A DNA stretch of 34,570 nt from Bacteroidota bacterium (GTDB lineage Bacteria > Bacteroidota > Bacteroidia > Cytophagales > Cyclobacteriaceae), in assembly GCA_027592755.1 (NCBI GenBank), contig JAQCLE010000033.1, positions 1 through 34,570 of the forward strand, given 5' to 3'. The notes below the pieces were generated by a model. That model saw only the letters and a program-made list of their open reading frames with translations. It ran no database searches and had not been told where the DNA came from. Below, piece after piece: positions 24,476-32,762 of this stretch; within the stretch, counting starts at the first letter, position 1; each line of letters starts with the position of its first letter. Position numbers and translations under genes: made by a program.

Positions 24476-26260
24476 ATGAAAAATTTAAAATATCCATTTA
24501 TACTAATCCTTTTTTTACACGCTACCAGTTGTGAGGATATCCTGGACAAGCAACCCCTCGATACTATCTCAGATAATTTAGTGTGGAACGACAGGCAGCT
24601 GATTGAATCTTATGTTGCCGATTTGTACTTTGAGACAGATTTTATGGAGAGAAGAACGGTTCAACAAACCGGTGTTTCGTATGCAATGATTGGATCCATG
24701 GGCGGTGAGGGTAGGTCTTTTGGTGGCCACCATCAACCGTATAGATCGGCAACTACTCCTATCCAAGCTTCAGGGGCTAATGTTAGCCTGGATTATTGGA
24801 AGTATAATAATATTCGTAATGCTAACTATGCGCTAGAGCAGCTTGAAAGTCGATCTTCACTGGATCAAGCCTTCATTGATCAAAGAAGTTTAGAAATTCG
24901 ATATTTAAGAGCATACATGTACTTTCAAATGGTGATTCGCTATGGGGGCGTTCCTCTTATTACCAAGGTGCAGGGTGTAGAAACGGGGGAAGCTGGAACT
25001 GCATTTGTTCCCCGGGATAGTGAGCAAGACATTTATGATTTCATTATTTCAGAGATGGACGTATTAAGTCAGCAGTTACCATCAAGTTACGATGATTTCG
25101 ATAAGGGCAGACCTACTAAATGGGCTGCATATGCTTTACAAAGTCGTGCAGCGTTATATGCGGCCAGCATAGCGAATTATGGCGAAGTTCAACTCGGCGG
25201 TTTGTTGGGTATTCCCAGCGGTGAGGTTGCAAAATATGCACAGATTTCCGTCGATGCATCGAATGCCATTATTGATAACGGAATTCATTCCCTTTATGAA
25301 GAGATAGAGAATAAGATAGATAATTTCCATGCTATATGGATGGATGAAAGTAGCGCTAATAAGGAGAAATTAATGGTAGAGGTGTTTGATTTTGGTCTTA
25401 ATAAAGGTCATCCATTTACCCCGAGAGCAATGCCACATGATTTTTCGGGTTCTTGGGGAGCTTATCATTATTTATATGATTGGGTCGAGCGTTTTGAATT
25501 TGCCGATGGTACACCCGGGACGTCAGTTACTCGTGAGGAATTGGTAAGGCCGGAGGGGTGGGCTATGGATGAATTAATGAGCAATCGTGATCCACGTTTT
25601 ATGGCCTCGGTCTTTTATCCGGGCGCTCCGTGGAAGGGTTCGAACGTTTATATACATTTCGGTACATGGACTGGCGGACAGCTTGGAGATGGAGAGTTTT
25701 TGAACGCTGGTATCGATGAGAATGGATTTCCTTACAAGGCTCACCCGAGAAATATAGCCAAATCTGGTTTTATGGTCAAGAAAAGAACAGATCCGAATGT
25801 TTCTCCTTCCGGAGGCTTTCCCGGGTTATTTAATGACGATAGAGACTACATCGTATTTAGGCTTGGAGAGGTCTATTTGAATCTGGCTGAAGCCAATTTT
25901 TATTTGAATAATACAACAGTAGCCTTGGCAGCCCTTAACAGGGTGAGGGAACGAGCAGGTATGCCTCCTAAGACGGAGATCACCGAAGATATTTTGCAGA
26001 ATGAAAGATTAGTGGAACTCTCCTGGGAAAATCACAGCTATTGGGATTTGCGCAGATGGCGTATCGCACAGGAAGTCCTCGATGGCGTAAGGATGGCCGG
26101 AGTTAAATGGTTTTACCTCTACGAGACTAAGAAGTACGCGGTGGAACTCATTAAAGCTGAAGGCGTTCCAAGGTTATTTCAGGCCCATAACTATTATTTA
26201 CCGCTCGGGACAGCTCGGGTGGCCGAAAATCCAAATCTTGCAGAAAACCCTGGATACTAA
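24476..26260 (+). CDS. susD: SusD/RagB-type glycan-binding outer-membrane lipoprotein
   Basis: The 594-residue protein is the surface lipoprotein that caps SusC and binds the imported glycan. The signal MKNLKYPFILILFLHATSC gives lipidated Cys19, followed by the classical EDILDKQPLDTISDN start. SusD/RagB features are the helical repeat region (RNANYALEQLES, EIRYLRAYMYFQMVIRYGGVPLITKV, RPTKWAAYALQSRAALYAAS) and the C-terminal family block (FRLGEVYLNLAEANFYL, ALAALNRVRERAGMPP, LVELSWENHSYWDLRRWR). Length fits the family, slightly above average. It forms the transport pair with the preceding gene. The ligand cannot be read from sequence; the downstream sulfatases point to a sulfated polysaccharide. 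Confidence 0.95.
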   Translation: MKNLKYPFILILFLHATSCEDILDKQPLDTISDNLVWNDRQLIESYVADLYFETDFMERRTVQQTGVSYAMIGSMGGEGRSFGGHHQPYRSATTPIQASGANVSLDYWKYNNIRNANYALEQLESRSSLDQAFIDQRSLEIRYLRAYMYFQMVIRYGGVPLITKVQGVETGEAGTAFVPRDSEQDIYDFIISEMDVLSQQLPSSYDDFDKGRPTKWAAYALQSRAALYAASIANYGEVQLGGLLGIPSGEVAKYAQISVDASNAIIDNGIHSLYEEIENKIDNFHAIWMDESSANKEKLMVEVFDFGLNKGHPFTPRAMPHDFSGSWGAYHYLYDWVERFEFADGTPGTSVTREELVRPEGWAMDELMSNRDPRFMASVFYPGAPWKGSNVYIHFGTWTGGQLGDGEFLNAGIDENGFPYKAHPRNIAKSGFMVKKRTDPNVSPSGGFPGLFNDDRDYIVFRLGEVYLNLAEANFYLNNTTVALAALNRVRERAGMPPKTEITEDILQNERLVELSWENHSYWDLRRWRIAQEVLDGVRMAGVKWFYLYETKKYAVELIKAEGVPRLFQAHNYYLPLGTARVAENPNLAENPGY

Positions 26261-26275
26261 GAGATTTGTAGAATA

Positions 26276-26359
26276 AAAAGCAGTCTGACGAATATACCTG
26301 GGTAGGTGCAAAATTTCTGATTTTGCAATGTGGCTTGGGCAATCTGTCAGACCGCTTTT
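26276..26359. terminator. Nested hairpin structure between susD and the first sulfatase gene
   Basis: Outer arms AAAAGCAGTCTGAC (26276-26289) and GTCAGACCGCTTTT (26346-26359) are complementary at 13 of 14 positions. Inside is a perfect 8-bp hairpin, TGCAAAAT-TTCTG-ATTTTGCA (26307-26327). The unit lies 15 bp after susD and ends in TTTT, so it may terminate or attenuate transcription to set a high SusCD to sulfatase ratio. Alternatives are a structured mRNA stabiliser or a tiny inserted element, since the outer arms resemble terminal inverted repeats. Confidence 0.5.
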
Positions 26360-26392
26360 CAATAGAACCAATTTCCACCTAAACATCTAATA

Positions 26393-27982
26393 ATGAAGTT
26401 AAAGTTTATCTTAATAGGTTTAGTTTCTTCTGCCGCCGCCATAAGTTCGTTGAGCTGCACTAAGAGTGAGACAAAAGGCCCTGAAAAACCAAATGTAGTT
26501 TTCTTTCTGGTTGACGATATGGGCTGGACTGATTTGGGTTGTTATGGTAGTAGCTTTTATGAAACCCCCAACATTGACAACTTTGCCAAAGAGGGCGTCA
26601 AATTTACGAACGCCTATGCCGCCTGTCATGTTTGCTCCCCCACCCGTGCCAGCATAATGACCGGAAAATATCCGGCAACACTTGACCTGACCGACTGGAT
26701 ACCCGGACGAAAAGATTTTGACTTTCAAAGGCTGTTGAATGCCGAGCATGAGCTGGGCCTGCCAACACAAGAGGAAACGATTGCTGAAGCGCTGAAGAAA
26801 GAAGGGTATAGCACAGCGATTTTTGGCAAATGGCATCTTGGTGGTCCAGAGACAGGTCCTTTGGAGCAGGGCTTTGACGTTGCGGTGCCTCAGAATTGGT
26901 ATGCCTGCTGCCCGAACCGAACCTATCACTCGCCCTATGGACTGGATGGAGTAGAAGATGAGGAAGGCGGTTATCTAACCGATAAACTAACTGATGGAGC
27001 ATTAAGGTTTATTGATCAGAATAAGGATAATCCGTTCTTCCTGTATTTTTCGCATTTTGCCGTTCATGACCCCATCCAGGGTCGCAAGGATTTGGTGGAG
27101 AAGTATGAAGGAAAATTAGAAAATGTGGCGATTATAGAAGGGCCTCCCTATATTTTGGAAGGAAACCCTGATGACGAAAACCCACCGACCAGGCAAGACC
27201 TTAGTGCCTTCCTGGACGATCCGGAATACGCAGGCCACAGCGTATTACCTAATAATACAGTCAAAATAAAGCAGTGGCAGGACAATACAGAGTTTGCCGG
27301 CATGGTGGAAAGTGTTGATGAAAGCATGGGACGAGTCCTTGCCAAACTTGAAGAGTTGGGCCTTGAGGACAATACCATCATAATTTTCTTTTCCGACAAT
27401 GGTGGTATGGCGGCAGGCAATTGGGGAAACCCGGAGAGAGTAGTACCCGACTCTCTGGTTGATGTAGCGTATGCCACCTCGAATTTGCCCCTTCGGGGAG
27501 CGAAAGGCTGGTTGTATGAAGGTGGAATCCGGGAACCATTGATTATCAAATGGCCCGGGCAGGGAATGAAGGGAACAGAATCTGATGTGCCGGTAATAAG
27601 CACAGACTTTTTCCCCACTATTCTCGATATGCTCGGATTGCCGATCCCAACGGAAAACAAGCTGGATGGCGTGAGTATCGCCAACCTTGTAAAGGGTCAA
27701 ACGGAGCTGGACAGGGAGGCTATCTATTGGCATTTTCCTCACTACAGCAATCACGGCATGCAGAGTCCCGGAGGAGCTATTCGCAGTGGTGATTATAAAT
27801 TGTTGGAATACTTTGAAAATGGATCTGTTCAACTGTTCAATTTGAAAGACGACATTGGGGAGCAAAATGATCTCGCAGCTTCCGAACCTGAAAAAGTTCG
27901 GGAATTGAAAGCTATGTTACAAAAATGGAGAGAGGATATAGGTGCGAATATGATGCCCCCAAATCCCAATTATAAACTTTGA
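26393..27982 (+). CDS. Sulfatase lipoprotein (family S1, CSPTR motif)
   Basis: The 529-residue enzyme is a type I (formylglycine) sulfatase that removes sulfate esters from sugars. A lipoprotein signal (SSLSC, Cys22) places it in the periplasm or on the surface. The metal site starts with Asp41-Asp42 in FFLVDDMGW. The catalytic motif is CSPTR with Cys81, followed by ASIMTGKYP; Cys81 must be converted to formylglycine by a maturase not encoded here. Further landmarks are IFGKWHLGG, LYFSHFAVHDPIQGR (His), IIIFFSDNGG (Asp-Asn metal ligands), and LRGAKGWLYEGGIREPLIIKWPG. The C-terminal subdomain ends with the usual GDYKLLEYFENGSVQLFNLKDDIGEQNDLA. It resembles the large arylsulfatase-A/6-sulfatase group, but the position specificity is not readable. 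Confidence 0.93.
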   Translation: MKLKFILIGLVSSAAAISSLSCTKSETKGPEKPNVVFFLVDDMGWTDLGCYGSSFYETPNIDNFAKEGVKFTNAYAACHVCSPTRASIMTGKYPATLDLTDWIPGRKDFDFQRLLNAEHELGLPTQEETIAEALKKEGYSTAIFGKWHLGGPETGPLEQGFDVAVPQNWYACCPNRTYHSPYGLDGVEDEEGGYLTDKLTDGALRFIDQNKDNPFFLYFSHFAVHDPIQGRKDLVEKYEGKLENVAIIEGPPYILEGNPDDENPPTRQDLSAFLDDPEYAGHSVLPNNTVKIKQWQDNTEFAGMVESVDESMGRVLAKLEELGLEDNTIIIFFSDNGGMAAGNWGNPERVVPDSLVDVAYATSNLPLRGAKGWLYEGGIREPLIIKWPGQGMKGTESDVPVISTDFFPTILDMLGLPIPTENKLDGVSIANLVKGQTELDREAIYWHFPHYSNHGMQSPGGAIRSGDYKLLEYFENGSVQLFNLKDDIGEQNDLAASEPEKVRELKAMLQKWREDIGANMMPPNPNYKL

Positions 27983-27988
27983 TGTAAT

Positions 27989-28146
27989 AATAGTATTATC
28001 TGGATTGGCCTCTCGCGCGCGATTGTCGGCGACTGGCACATCAAAAAAGGAGAGACGGAGCTGATCAAACATCAAATTGTAGCCTATACCGGCAAATTGA
28101 ACGATATAGAAATGAAAGACCTGTGGAACGACTACAGCGGCATTTA
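27989..28146 (+). pseudogene. Remnant of a coding region (C-terminal fragment)
   Basis: Between the first sulfatase stop and the Gfo/Idh/MocA gene, one frame reads as a protein tail without its own start: WIGLSRAIVGDWHIKKGE, then TELIKHQIVAYTGKLND, then IEMKDLWNDYSGI and a TAA stop. The KKGE..L..H.IVAYTG pattern is like the C-terminal end of DUF6807 (PmoA-like) proteins common in similar loci, but this is only a resemblance. The upstream part is missing and replaced by the sulfatase gene, so the sulfatase 3' end probably marks a recombination junction. A CG-rich run (CGCGCGCG) lies at 28014-28021. Confidence 0.45.
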
Positions 28147-28149
28147 ATC

Positions 28150-28227
28150 CTGGATGGTTACGGAAGCCTTATGGGATTTGGCTCAGGAATCGGGACGGAG
28201 TAGCAGATATCATGTTGAAGAACCTTA
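28150..28227 (+). pseudogene. Possible fragment of a haem-binding dehydrogenase gene
   Basis: In the same frame as the preceding remnant and after its stop, the sequence reads WMVTEALWDLAQESGRSS then RYHVEEP and TAA. The pattern ALWxLAQxxGR resembles a short block in large PVC-type haem-binding or membrane-bound dehydrogenase proteins of polysaccharide-degrading bacteria. At 26 codons it is too short for a firm identification. It could instead be leader sequence of the next gene. Confidence 0.25.
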
Positions 28228-28245
28228 ATACGAAACTATAATTGC

Positions 28246-29382
28246 ATGCAAAGCGAGAAAATAAAAGTTGCAATCGTCGGGCTTGGCTTTGGCGCAGAAT
28301 TCATACCAATCTATCATGCACACCCGCATGCGGAGCTTGTTGCTATATGCCAACGTACGAAGTCAAAACTGGATGAAATTGGCGATGCATTTGGTGTCGA
28401 AAAAAGGTATGAGTCCTATGAGGATTTATTGAAAGACCCTGATATTGATGCCATTCATATTAATACCCCTATTCCGCTGCATGGTATTCAATCCATTCAG
28501 GCATTGAAGGCTGGTAAACATGTGGCCTGCACAGTGCCAATGGCCACTACAGTGGAGGAATGCCGCCAGATTGTGGAACTCGTCCAGGAAACCGGGCTGA
28601 AATATATCATGATGGAAACGGTAGTGTACGCCCGTGAATTCCTCTTCATGAAGGAACTGTACGAAAAAGGGGAATTAGGGAAAATTCAATTTTTGAAAGC
28701 CAGTCATCAACAGGATATGGATGGATGGCCTGACTACTGGCCGGGCCTCCCTCCGATGCACTACGCCACACATTGTGTTGGTCCGGTCTTAGGCCTGACA
28801 CGGGGTGAAGCTGAATATGTTTCTTGCTTCGGATCGGGAACAATCAGGAAAGAACTTCACAAATACTATAACAGCCCATTTGCAGTAGAAACAATGCACA
28901 TAAAATTCCGAAATTCAGACCTCTCCGCCCAGGTACATCGATCACTTTTTGATGTCGCTCGTCAATACCGGGAGAGTTTTGAGGTATATGGATCGAAGCA
29001 ATCCGTGGAATGGCCGCTAATCGAAGACCAGCCGCTGGTGGTTCATACTGCTAAGAGACCTGAAGCAGAAATACCGGAGCAGGTGACCTGTCCTGATTAT
29101 GCCCGCTACTTGCCCGAAGAAATTCAAAAGTTTACCACCAACGGTGTGTATGACCTGGATGAACATCAGCATTTGTCATTTGCACAAGGTGGTGGCCATG
29201 GGGGGTCTCATCCTCACCTTGTCCATGCTTTCATTGATGGTTTGTTTAATGGTAAAGAACCATACCCCAATGCTGTGCAATCCGCCAACATCACCTGTAC
29301 CGGGATCCTTGCACATGAATCAGCAATGAAAGGTGGTGAGCTTATTAGGTTGCCGGATTTCACCTTAAATAACCAGATATGA
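28246..29382 (+). CDS. Gfo/Idh/MocA-family oxidoreductase with atypical active-site motif
   Basis: The 378-residue cytoplasmic protein has the N-terminal Rossmann fold of the family (VAIVGLGFGAEF, then HAELVAICQRTKSK and DIDAIHINTPIPLHG) and a C-terminal alpha/beta domain (LGKIQFLKASHQQDM, HYATHCVGPVLGLTRG). These enzymes use bound NAD(P) to oxidise or reduce sugars, often at C3. The usual EKP motif, whose Lys takes part in catalysis, is replaced by TVP in KHVACTVPMA (residues 91-100), so the chemistry may differ. His-rich segments DEHQHLSFAQGGGHGGSHPHLVHA occupy the C-terminal region (that segment spans about residues 305-328). Its stop overlaps the next sulfatase start as ATGA, indicating translational coupling. 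It may act on the desulfated sugar. Confidence 0.88.
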   Translation: MQSEKIKVAIVGLGFGAEFIPIYHAHPHAELVAICQRTKSKLDEIGDAFGVEKRYESYEDLLKDPDIDAIHINTPIPLHGIQSIQALKAGKHVACTVPMATTVEECRQIVELVQETGLKYIMMETVVYAREFLFMKELYEKGELGKIQFLKASHQQDMDGWPDYWPGLPPMHYATHCVGPVLGLTRGEAEYVSCFGSGTIRKELHKYYNSPFAVETMHIKFRNSDLSAQVHRSLFDVARQYRESFEVYGSKQSVEWPLIEDQPLVVHTAKRPEAEIPEQVTCPDYARYLPEEIQKFTTNGVYDLDEHQHLSFAQGGGHGGSHPHLVHAFIDGLFNGKEPYPNAVQSANITCTGILAHESAMKGGELIRLPDFTLNNQI

Positions 29383-30839
29383 TGCTAAAAAGAAGTTTGA
29401 TCTCAATTATCGCTATTTGTCTGATAGGCCATTTTAGCCTGGTCGGGCAACTGAATCAAGACGGTCAGGTCTCCGAGCCCGGGCCTGCAAACGATAGCCC
29501 TCCGAATGTCCTTTTTATTGCAGTAGATGATCTCAACGACTGGGTGGGGCATCTTGGAGGCCATCCGCAAGCAAAAACGCCAAACATCGATCGTTTGGCG
29601 AAGAATGGCGTTACATTTTCCAGAGCCTATTGCTCCGCCCCTTTGTGCAACCCGTCCAGAATTAGTTTGCTGACGGGTATTTTACCTTCAAATTCCGGAG
29701 TTTATGGCAATGGAGAATTGTTGCGTGAGAAATTGCCTGATGCAAAAACGCTGATGGAATATCTGCAGGAGAATGGCTATTCAGCGCAGGGTGGAGGAAA
29801 AATTTTTCATGGGATTGGACCCATAGATCCGGATTCCTGGGATTACTATTTCCAGCTTTCCGGTGATGAGCAGCAAAAAGTCCGAGCAACACAGTATTCC
29901 GCCAAGAGACAAGAAGGCCTGCCGGAATCTGCATGGACACCATGGGGCCCCCTCGAAGTAAGCGACGAGGAGATGTTCGATGTAAAGGTTGTGAATTGGA
30001 CCATTTCGGAACTCGAAAAGTCGCAGGAAAAGCCCTTCTTTCTCGCCTGTGGATTTACCAAGCCGCATTTGCCCTGGTATGTTCCTCAAAAGTATTTCGA
30101 TCTGCATCCACTGGATAGTATTATACTTCCGGAAACGTTGGAAAACGACCGGGATGATCTTCCGGCATGGGGCAAGAAATTCGCAGCTGAAGTACACGAC
30201 GTTTCAAACGCCTGGAACTTCGCTACACATGGCGAGGATCATGACATGGTGCTTAAGTACAATCAGTGGCAGAGAGCGGTGCAGGGTTACCTGGCTAGCA
30301 TCAGTTTCATCGATGAACACGTAGGTCGCTTGCTAGACGCCCTGGAAGCAAGTGAGCATGCGGATAACACGATAGTCGTATTGTGGGGTGATCATGGATG
30401 GCATCTTGGAGAAAAGCAGCATTGGCGCAAACATGCCTTGTGGGATGTAACTACCCGGTCAACGCTGGTAATCTCAGCTCCGGATGGGGTACAAAAGAAT
30501 GGCATTTGCGAGCGTCCGGTTAGTCTCATCGATCTGTATCCGACCCTGGTTGAGATGTGTGGATTGCCTGGTCGCCAGGGCCTGGATGGGCAAAGCATAG
30601 CTCCTCTTTTGCGAAATCCGGAGTTGGAATGGGAACGCCCGGCGCTAATGACTTTTGGATACCAAAACCACGCCGTTCAGACCGAGCGGTGGCGTTATAT
30701 TCGATACAATGATGGTGGTGAAGAGCTATATGATCACACCCAGGATCCCAATGAGTGGACCAATCTTGCTTCACAATCGGAATATGAAGCGGTTATAAAA
30801 GAATTGAGAAAGTCGATGCCTAAATTGAATCGCCGGTAG
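29379..30839 (+). CDS. Sulfatase (iduronate-2-sulfatase-like, CNPSR motif)
   Basis: The 486-residue secreted enzyme has a signal peptide (RSLISIIAICLIGHFSLVGQ) without a clear lipobox. The metal-binding start is NVLFIAVDDLNDW with Asp50-Asp51. The formylglycine motif is CNPSR (Cys90) in APLCNPSRISLLTG. Other landmarks are GGKIFHG, FFLACGFTKPHLPWYVPQKYF, VVLWGDHGWHLGEKQHWRKH (metal Asp and His) and LYPTLVEMCGLP. The HPQAKTPNIDRLAKNGVTF context and the WHLGEKxHWxK block are characteristic of iduronate-2-sulfatase-like members (S1_7 type), which act on 2-O-sulfated uronic acids or other hexoses. Coupled to the Gfo/Idh/MocA gene upstream and 16 bp from the next sulfatase, it belongs to one operon. 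Confidence 0.92.
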   Translation: MMLKRSLISIIAICLIGHFSLVGQLNQDGQVSEPGPANDSPPNVLFIAVDDLNDWVGHLGGHPQAKTPNIDRLAKNGVTFSRAYCSAPLCNPSRISLLTGILPSNSGVYGNGELLREKLPDAKTLMEYLQENGYSAQGGGKIFHGIGPIDPDSWDYYFQLSGDEQQKVRATQYSAKRQEGLPESAWTPWGPLEVSDEEMFDVKVVNWTISELEKSQEKPFFLACGFTKPHLPWYVPQKYFDLHPLDSIILPETLENDRDDLPAWGKKFAAEVHDVSNAWNFATHGEDHDMVLKYNQWQRAVQGYLASISFIDEHVGRLLDALEASEHADNTIVVLWGDHGWHLGEKQHWRKHALWDVTTRSTLVISAPDGVQKNGICERPVSLIDLYPTLVEMCGLPGRQGLDGQSIAPLLRNPELEWERPALMTFGYQNHAVQTERWRYIRYNDGGEELYDHTQDPNEWTNLASQSEYEAVIKELRKSMPKLNRR

Positions 30840-30855
30840 AACTAATGTCATCTCT

Positions 30856-32751
30856 ATGAAGAACCATTTAAATGAGACTATCATGTTATTGAGACAGAAG
30901 TGTGTAATAATTATTGGCATATTGTTGTTCGGTTTCTATTCTTATGCAAGTACTGATATAGAAACCAGACCAAATGTTATTGTCATAATGACCGATGATC
31001 AAGGGTATCCTGAGTTGTCTATTCATGGCAATCCAATTCTAAAAACGCCAAATTTGGACAGGTTTGCTGAAAGCAGTGTTCGGTTTGGCGATTTTCATGC
31101 CGCTCCTATGTGCGCTCCCACCCGTGGACAACTTCTGACAGGTATGGACGCTGCTGCAAATGGATTGGTAAATGTTAGCAGTGGACGGGCCTTTTTAAAG
31201 CCTGGACTCCCTACTATGGGAAACATTTTTATGGCCAATGGCTATACCACAGGAGTTTTTGGAAAATGGCATCTTGGAGCAAACTATCCTTACCGTCCCC
31301 AGGATAGAGGGTTTGAAGAGTCAGTGTGGTTTTCATCATCGCATATTGGTTCCGTCTCCGACTATTGGGGTAATGACTATTTTGACGACACTTACTGGCA
31401 CAATGGGGAACATCAGAAATACAATGGTTATTGTACCGATGTTTTCTTTGGAGAGGCAAAAAAATTTATAGAAAACTCAATAGAAGAGGAAAAGCCATTT
31501 TTTGCCTATATCCCTACTAATACTCCTCACGGACCTTTTAATGCAAAAGAAGAAGATATAAAAGCATTGGAAGAGCTATATGATAAATCAACTTTTCCCG
31601 GTAAGAATGAGGAATTAAAAAAACCATTGGTTAGTTACCTGGCTATGATTCGGAATATTGATACGAATGTGGGCAGTTTATTCGAATTCCTCGATGAAAA
31701 AGGTATTCGAGACAATACAATAGTTGTTTTTCTTACCGACAATGGAAGCATCATGGGTATTAGGTATTTTAATGCGGGCATGCGGGGAATGAAAACTGAA
31801 CTTTGGGACGGTGGACATCGGGTTCCCTGCTTCATTAGCTGGCCAAAAGGTGATTTTAAAAATATTGGGAACGAAGTTTCAGGGTTGTCTCAGGTTCAGG
31901 ATATTCTTCCAACGCTTGTTGACCTTTGTGGCTTAAATAAGCCTACTCCAATACCCTTCGATGGAATGAGTTTAGCTCCTGTATTAAGGGGTGAAGAACA
32001 AATTGATGACGACAGAATGCTAATAATGAATTACAGTAGGATGCCTAATTTTATTAACTATCCTGCCCCCCATGGTCAAACAGTTGTAAGAAAAGAAGGT
32101 GCTGCCGTGCTTTGGAAAGGATGGCGGTTGCTGGAGTCTCGCGAACTTTACAATAGAAGTACCGACCCATTGCAAAAGGACAATGTCTATGAGAAAAATC
32201 TGGAGGTTGTGAAAAAGATGGAAAACCAGCTTGATATCTGGTGGGACGATGTAAAAGAAGAAGTGAATGAACCACAAAAAATTATAATCGGAAGCGACAA
32301 CGAAAATCCAAGTATTTTAACTGCCTGCGATTGGTTAGATGTATTTATCGATCAACAGCCCCAGATCAGCAGAGGAGAGCAAAAGAACAGTTATTGGTGT
32401 TTGGATGTTGCACAGGAGGGAGACTATGAAATTGAACTTCGTCGCTGGCCCAAAGAAACAGACTCACCAATTGCCGGAGAATGTACAATGATTGACAGGA
32501 ACGGAAATATTGGAGGAACAGCTTTACCCATAGTTTCTGCCAGTATCTATATCGGGGGAATGGAACTACGCTCTATTGCAGAGAAAACTCCATATGGTTT
32601 CGAAGGATTAACAAAGACAGTGTCCGCTGAAGATAAAGCCATAACGTTTGATGTACACCTGAAACCGGGACCTATTTATTTGCACACTTTCTTTAATATA
32701 ATTTCACAGGGGACTATTGGGGCATATTATACTTACGTAACACGTAAATAA
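30856..32751 (+). CDS. Sulfatase with C-terminal accessory domain (CAPTR motif)
   Basis: The 631-residue protein is a type I sulfatase. The ATG at 30883 (residue 10, MLLRQKCVIIIGILLFGFYSYAS) gives a more normal signal peptide than the ATG at 30856. Catalytic landmarks are VIVIMTDDQGYPEL (Asp47-Asp48), CAPTR with Cys86 in APMCAPTRGQLLTG, VFGKWHLGANYPYRPQDRGF, FFAYIPTNTPHGPF, VFLTDNGS and GMKTELWDGGHRVPCFISWP. The catalytic region ends near residue 475. The last 150 residues form an extra beta-rich domain (SYWCLDVAQEGDYEIELRRWP, YIGGMELRSIAEKT, GPIYLHTFF), seen in arylsulfatases of marine Bacteroidota and probably a sugar-binding or structural module. It is the third of four sulfatases. Confidence 0.92.
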   Translation: MKNHLNETIMLLRQKCVIIIGILLFGFYSYASTDIETRPNVIVIMTDDQGYPELSIHGNPILKTPNLDRFAESSVRFGDFHAAPMCAPTRGQLLTGMDAAANGLVNVSSGRAFLKPGLPTMGNIFMANGYTTGVFGKWHLGANYPYRPQDRGFEESVWFSSSHIGSVSDYWGNDYFDDTYWHNGEHQKYNGYCTDVFFGEAKKFIENSIEEEKPFFAYIPTNTPHGPFNAKEEDIKALEELYDKSTFPGKNEELKKPLVSYLAMIRNIDTNVGSLFEFLDEKGIRDNTIVVFLTDNGSIMGIRYFNAGMRGMKTELWDGGHRVPCFISWPKGDFKNIGNEVSGLSQVQDILPTLVDLCGLNKPTPIPFDGMSLAPVLRGEEQIDDDRMLIMNYSRMPNFINYPAPHGQTVVRKEGAAVLWKGWRLLESRELYNRSTDPLQKDNVYEKNLEVVKKMENQLDIWWDDVKEEVNEPQKIIIGSDNENPSILTACDWLDVFIDQQPQISRGEQKNSYWCLDVAQEGDYEIELRRWPKETDSPIAGECTMIDRNGNIGGTALPIVSASIYIGGMELRSIAEKTPYGFEGLTKTVSAEDKAITFDVHLKPGPIYLHTFFNIISQGTIGAYYTYVTRK

Positions 32752-32762
32752 ATTTTAGACTT

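Noticed and set aside
28014-28021. CGCGCGCG run as a Z-DNA or recombination site
   Set aside because: It is only eight bases long and has no supporting repeats; it is noted only as part of the gene debris.
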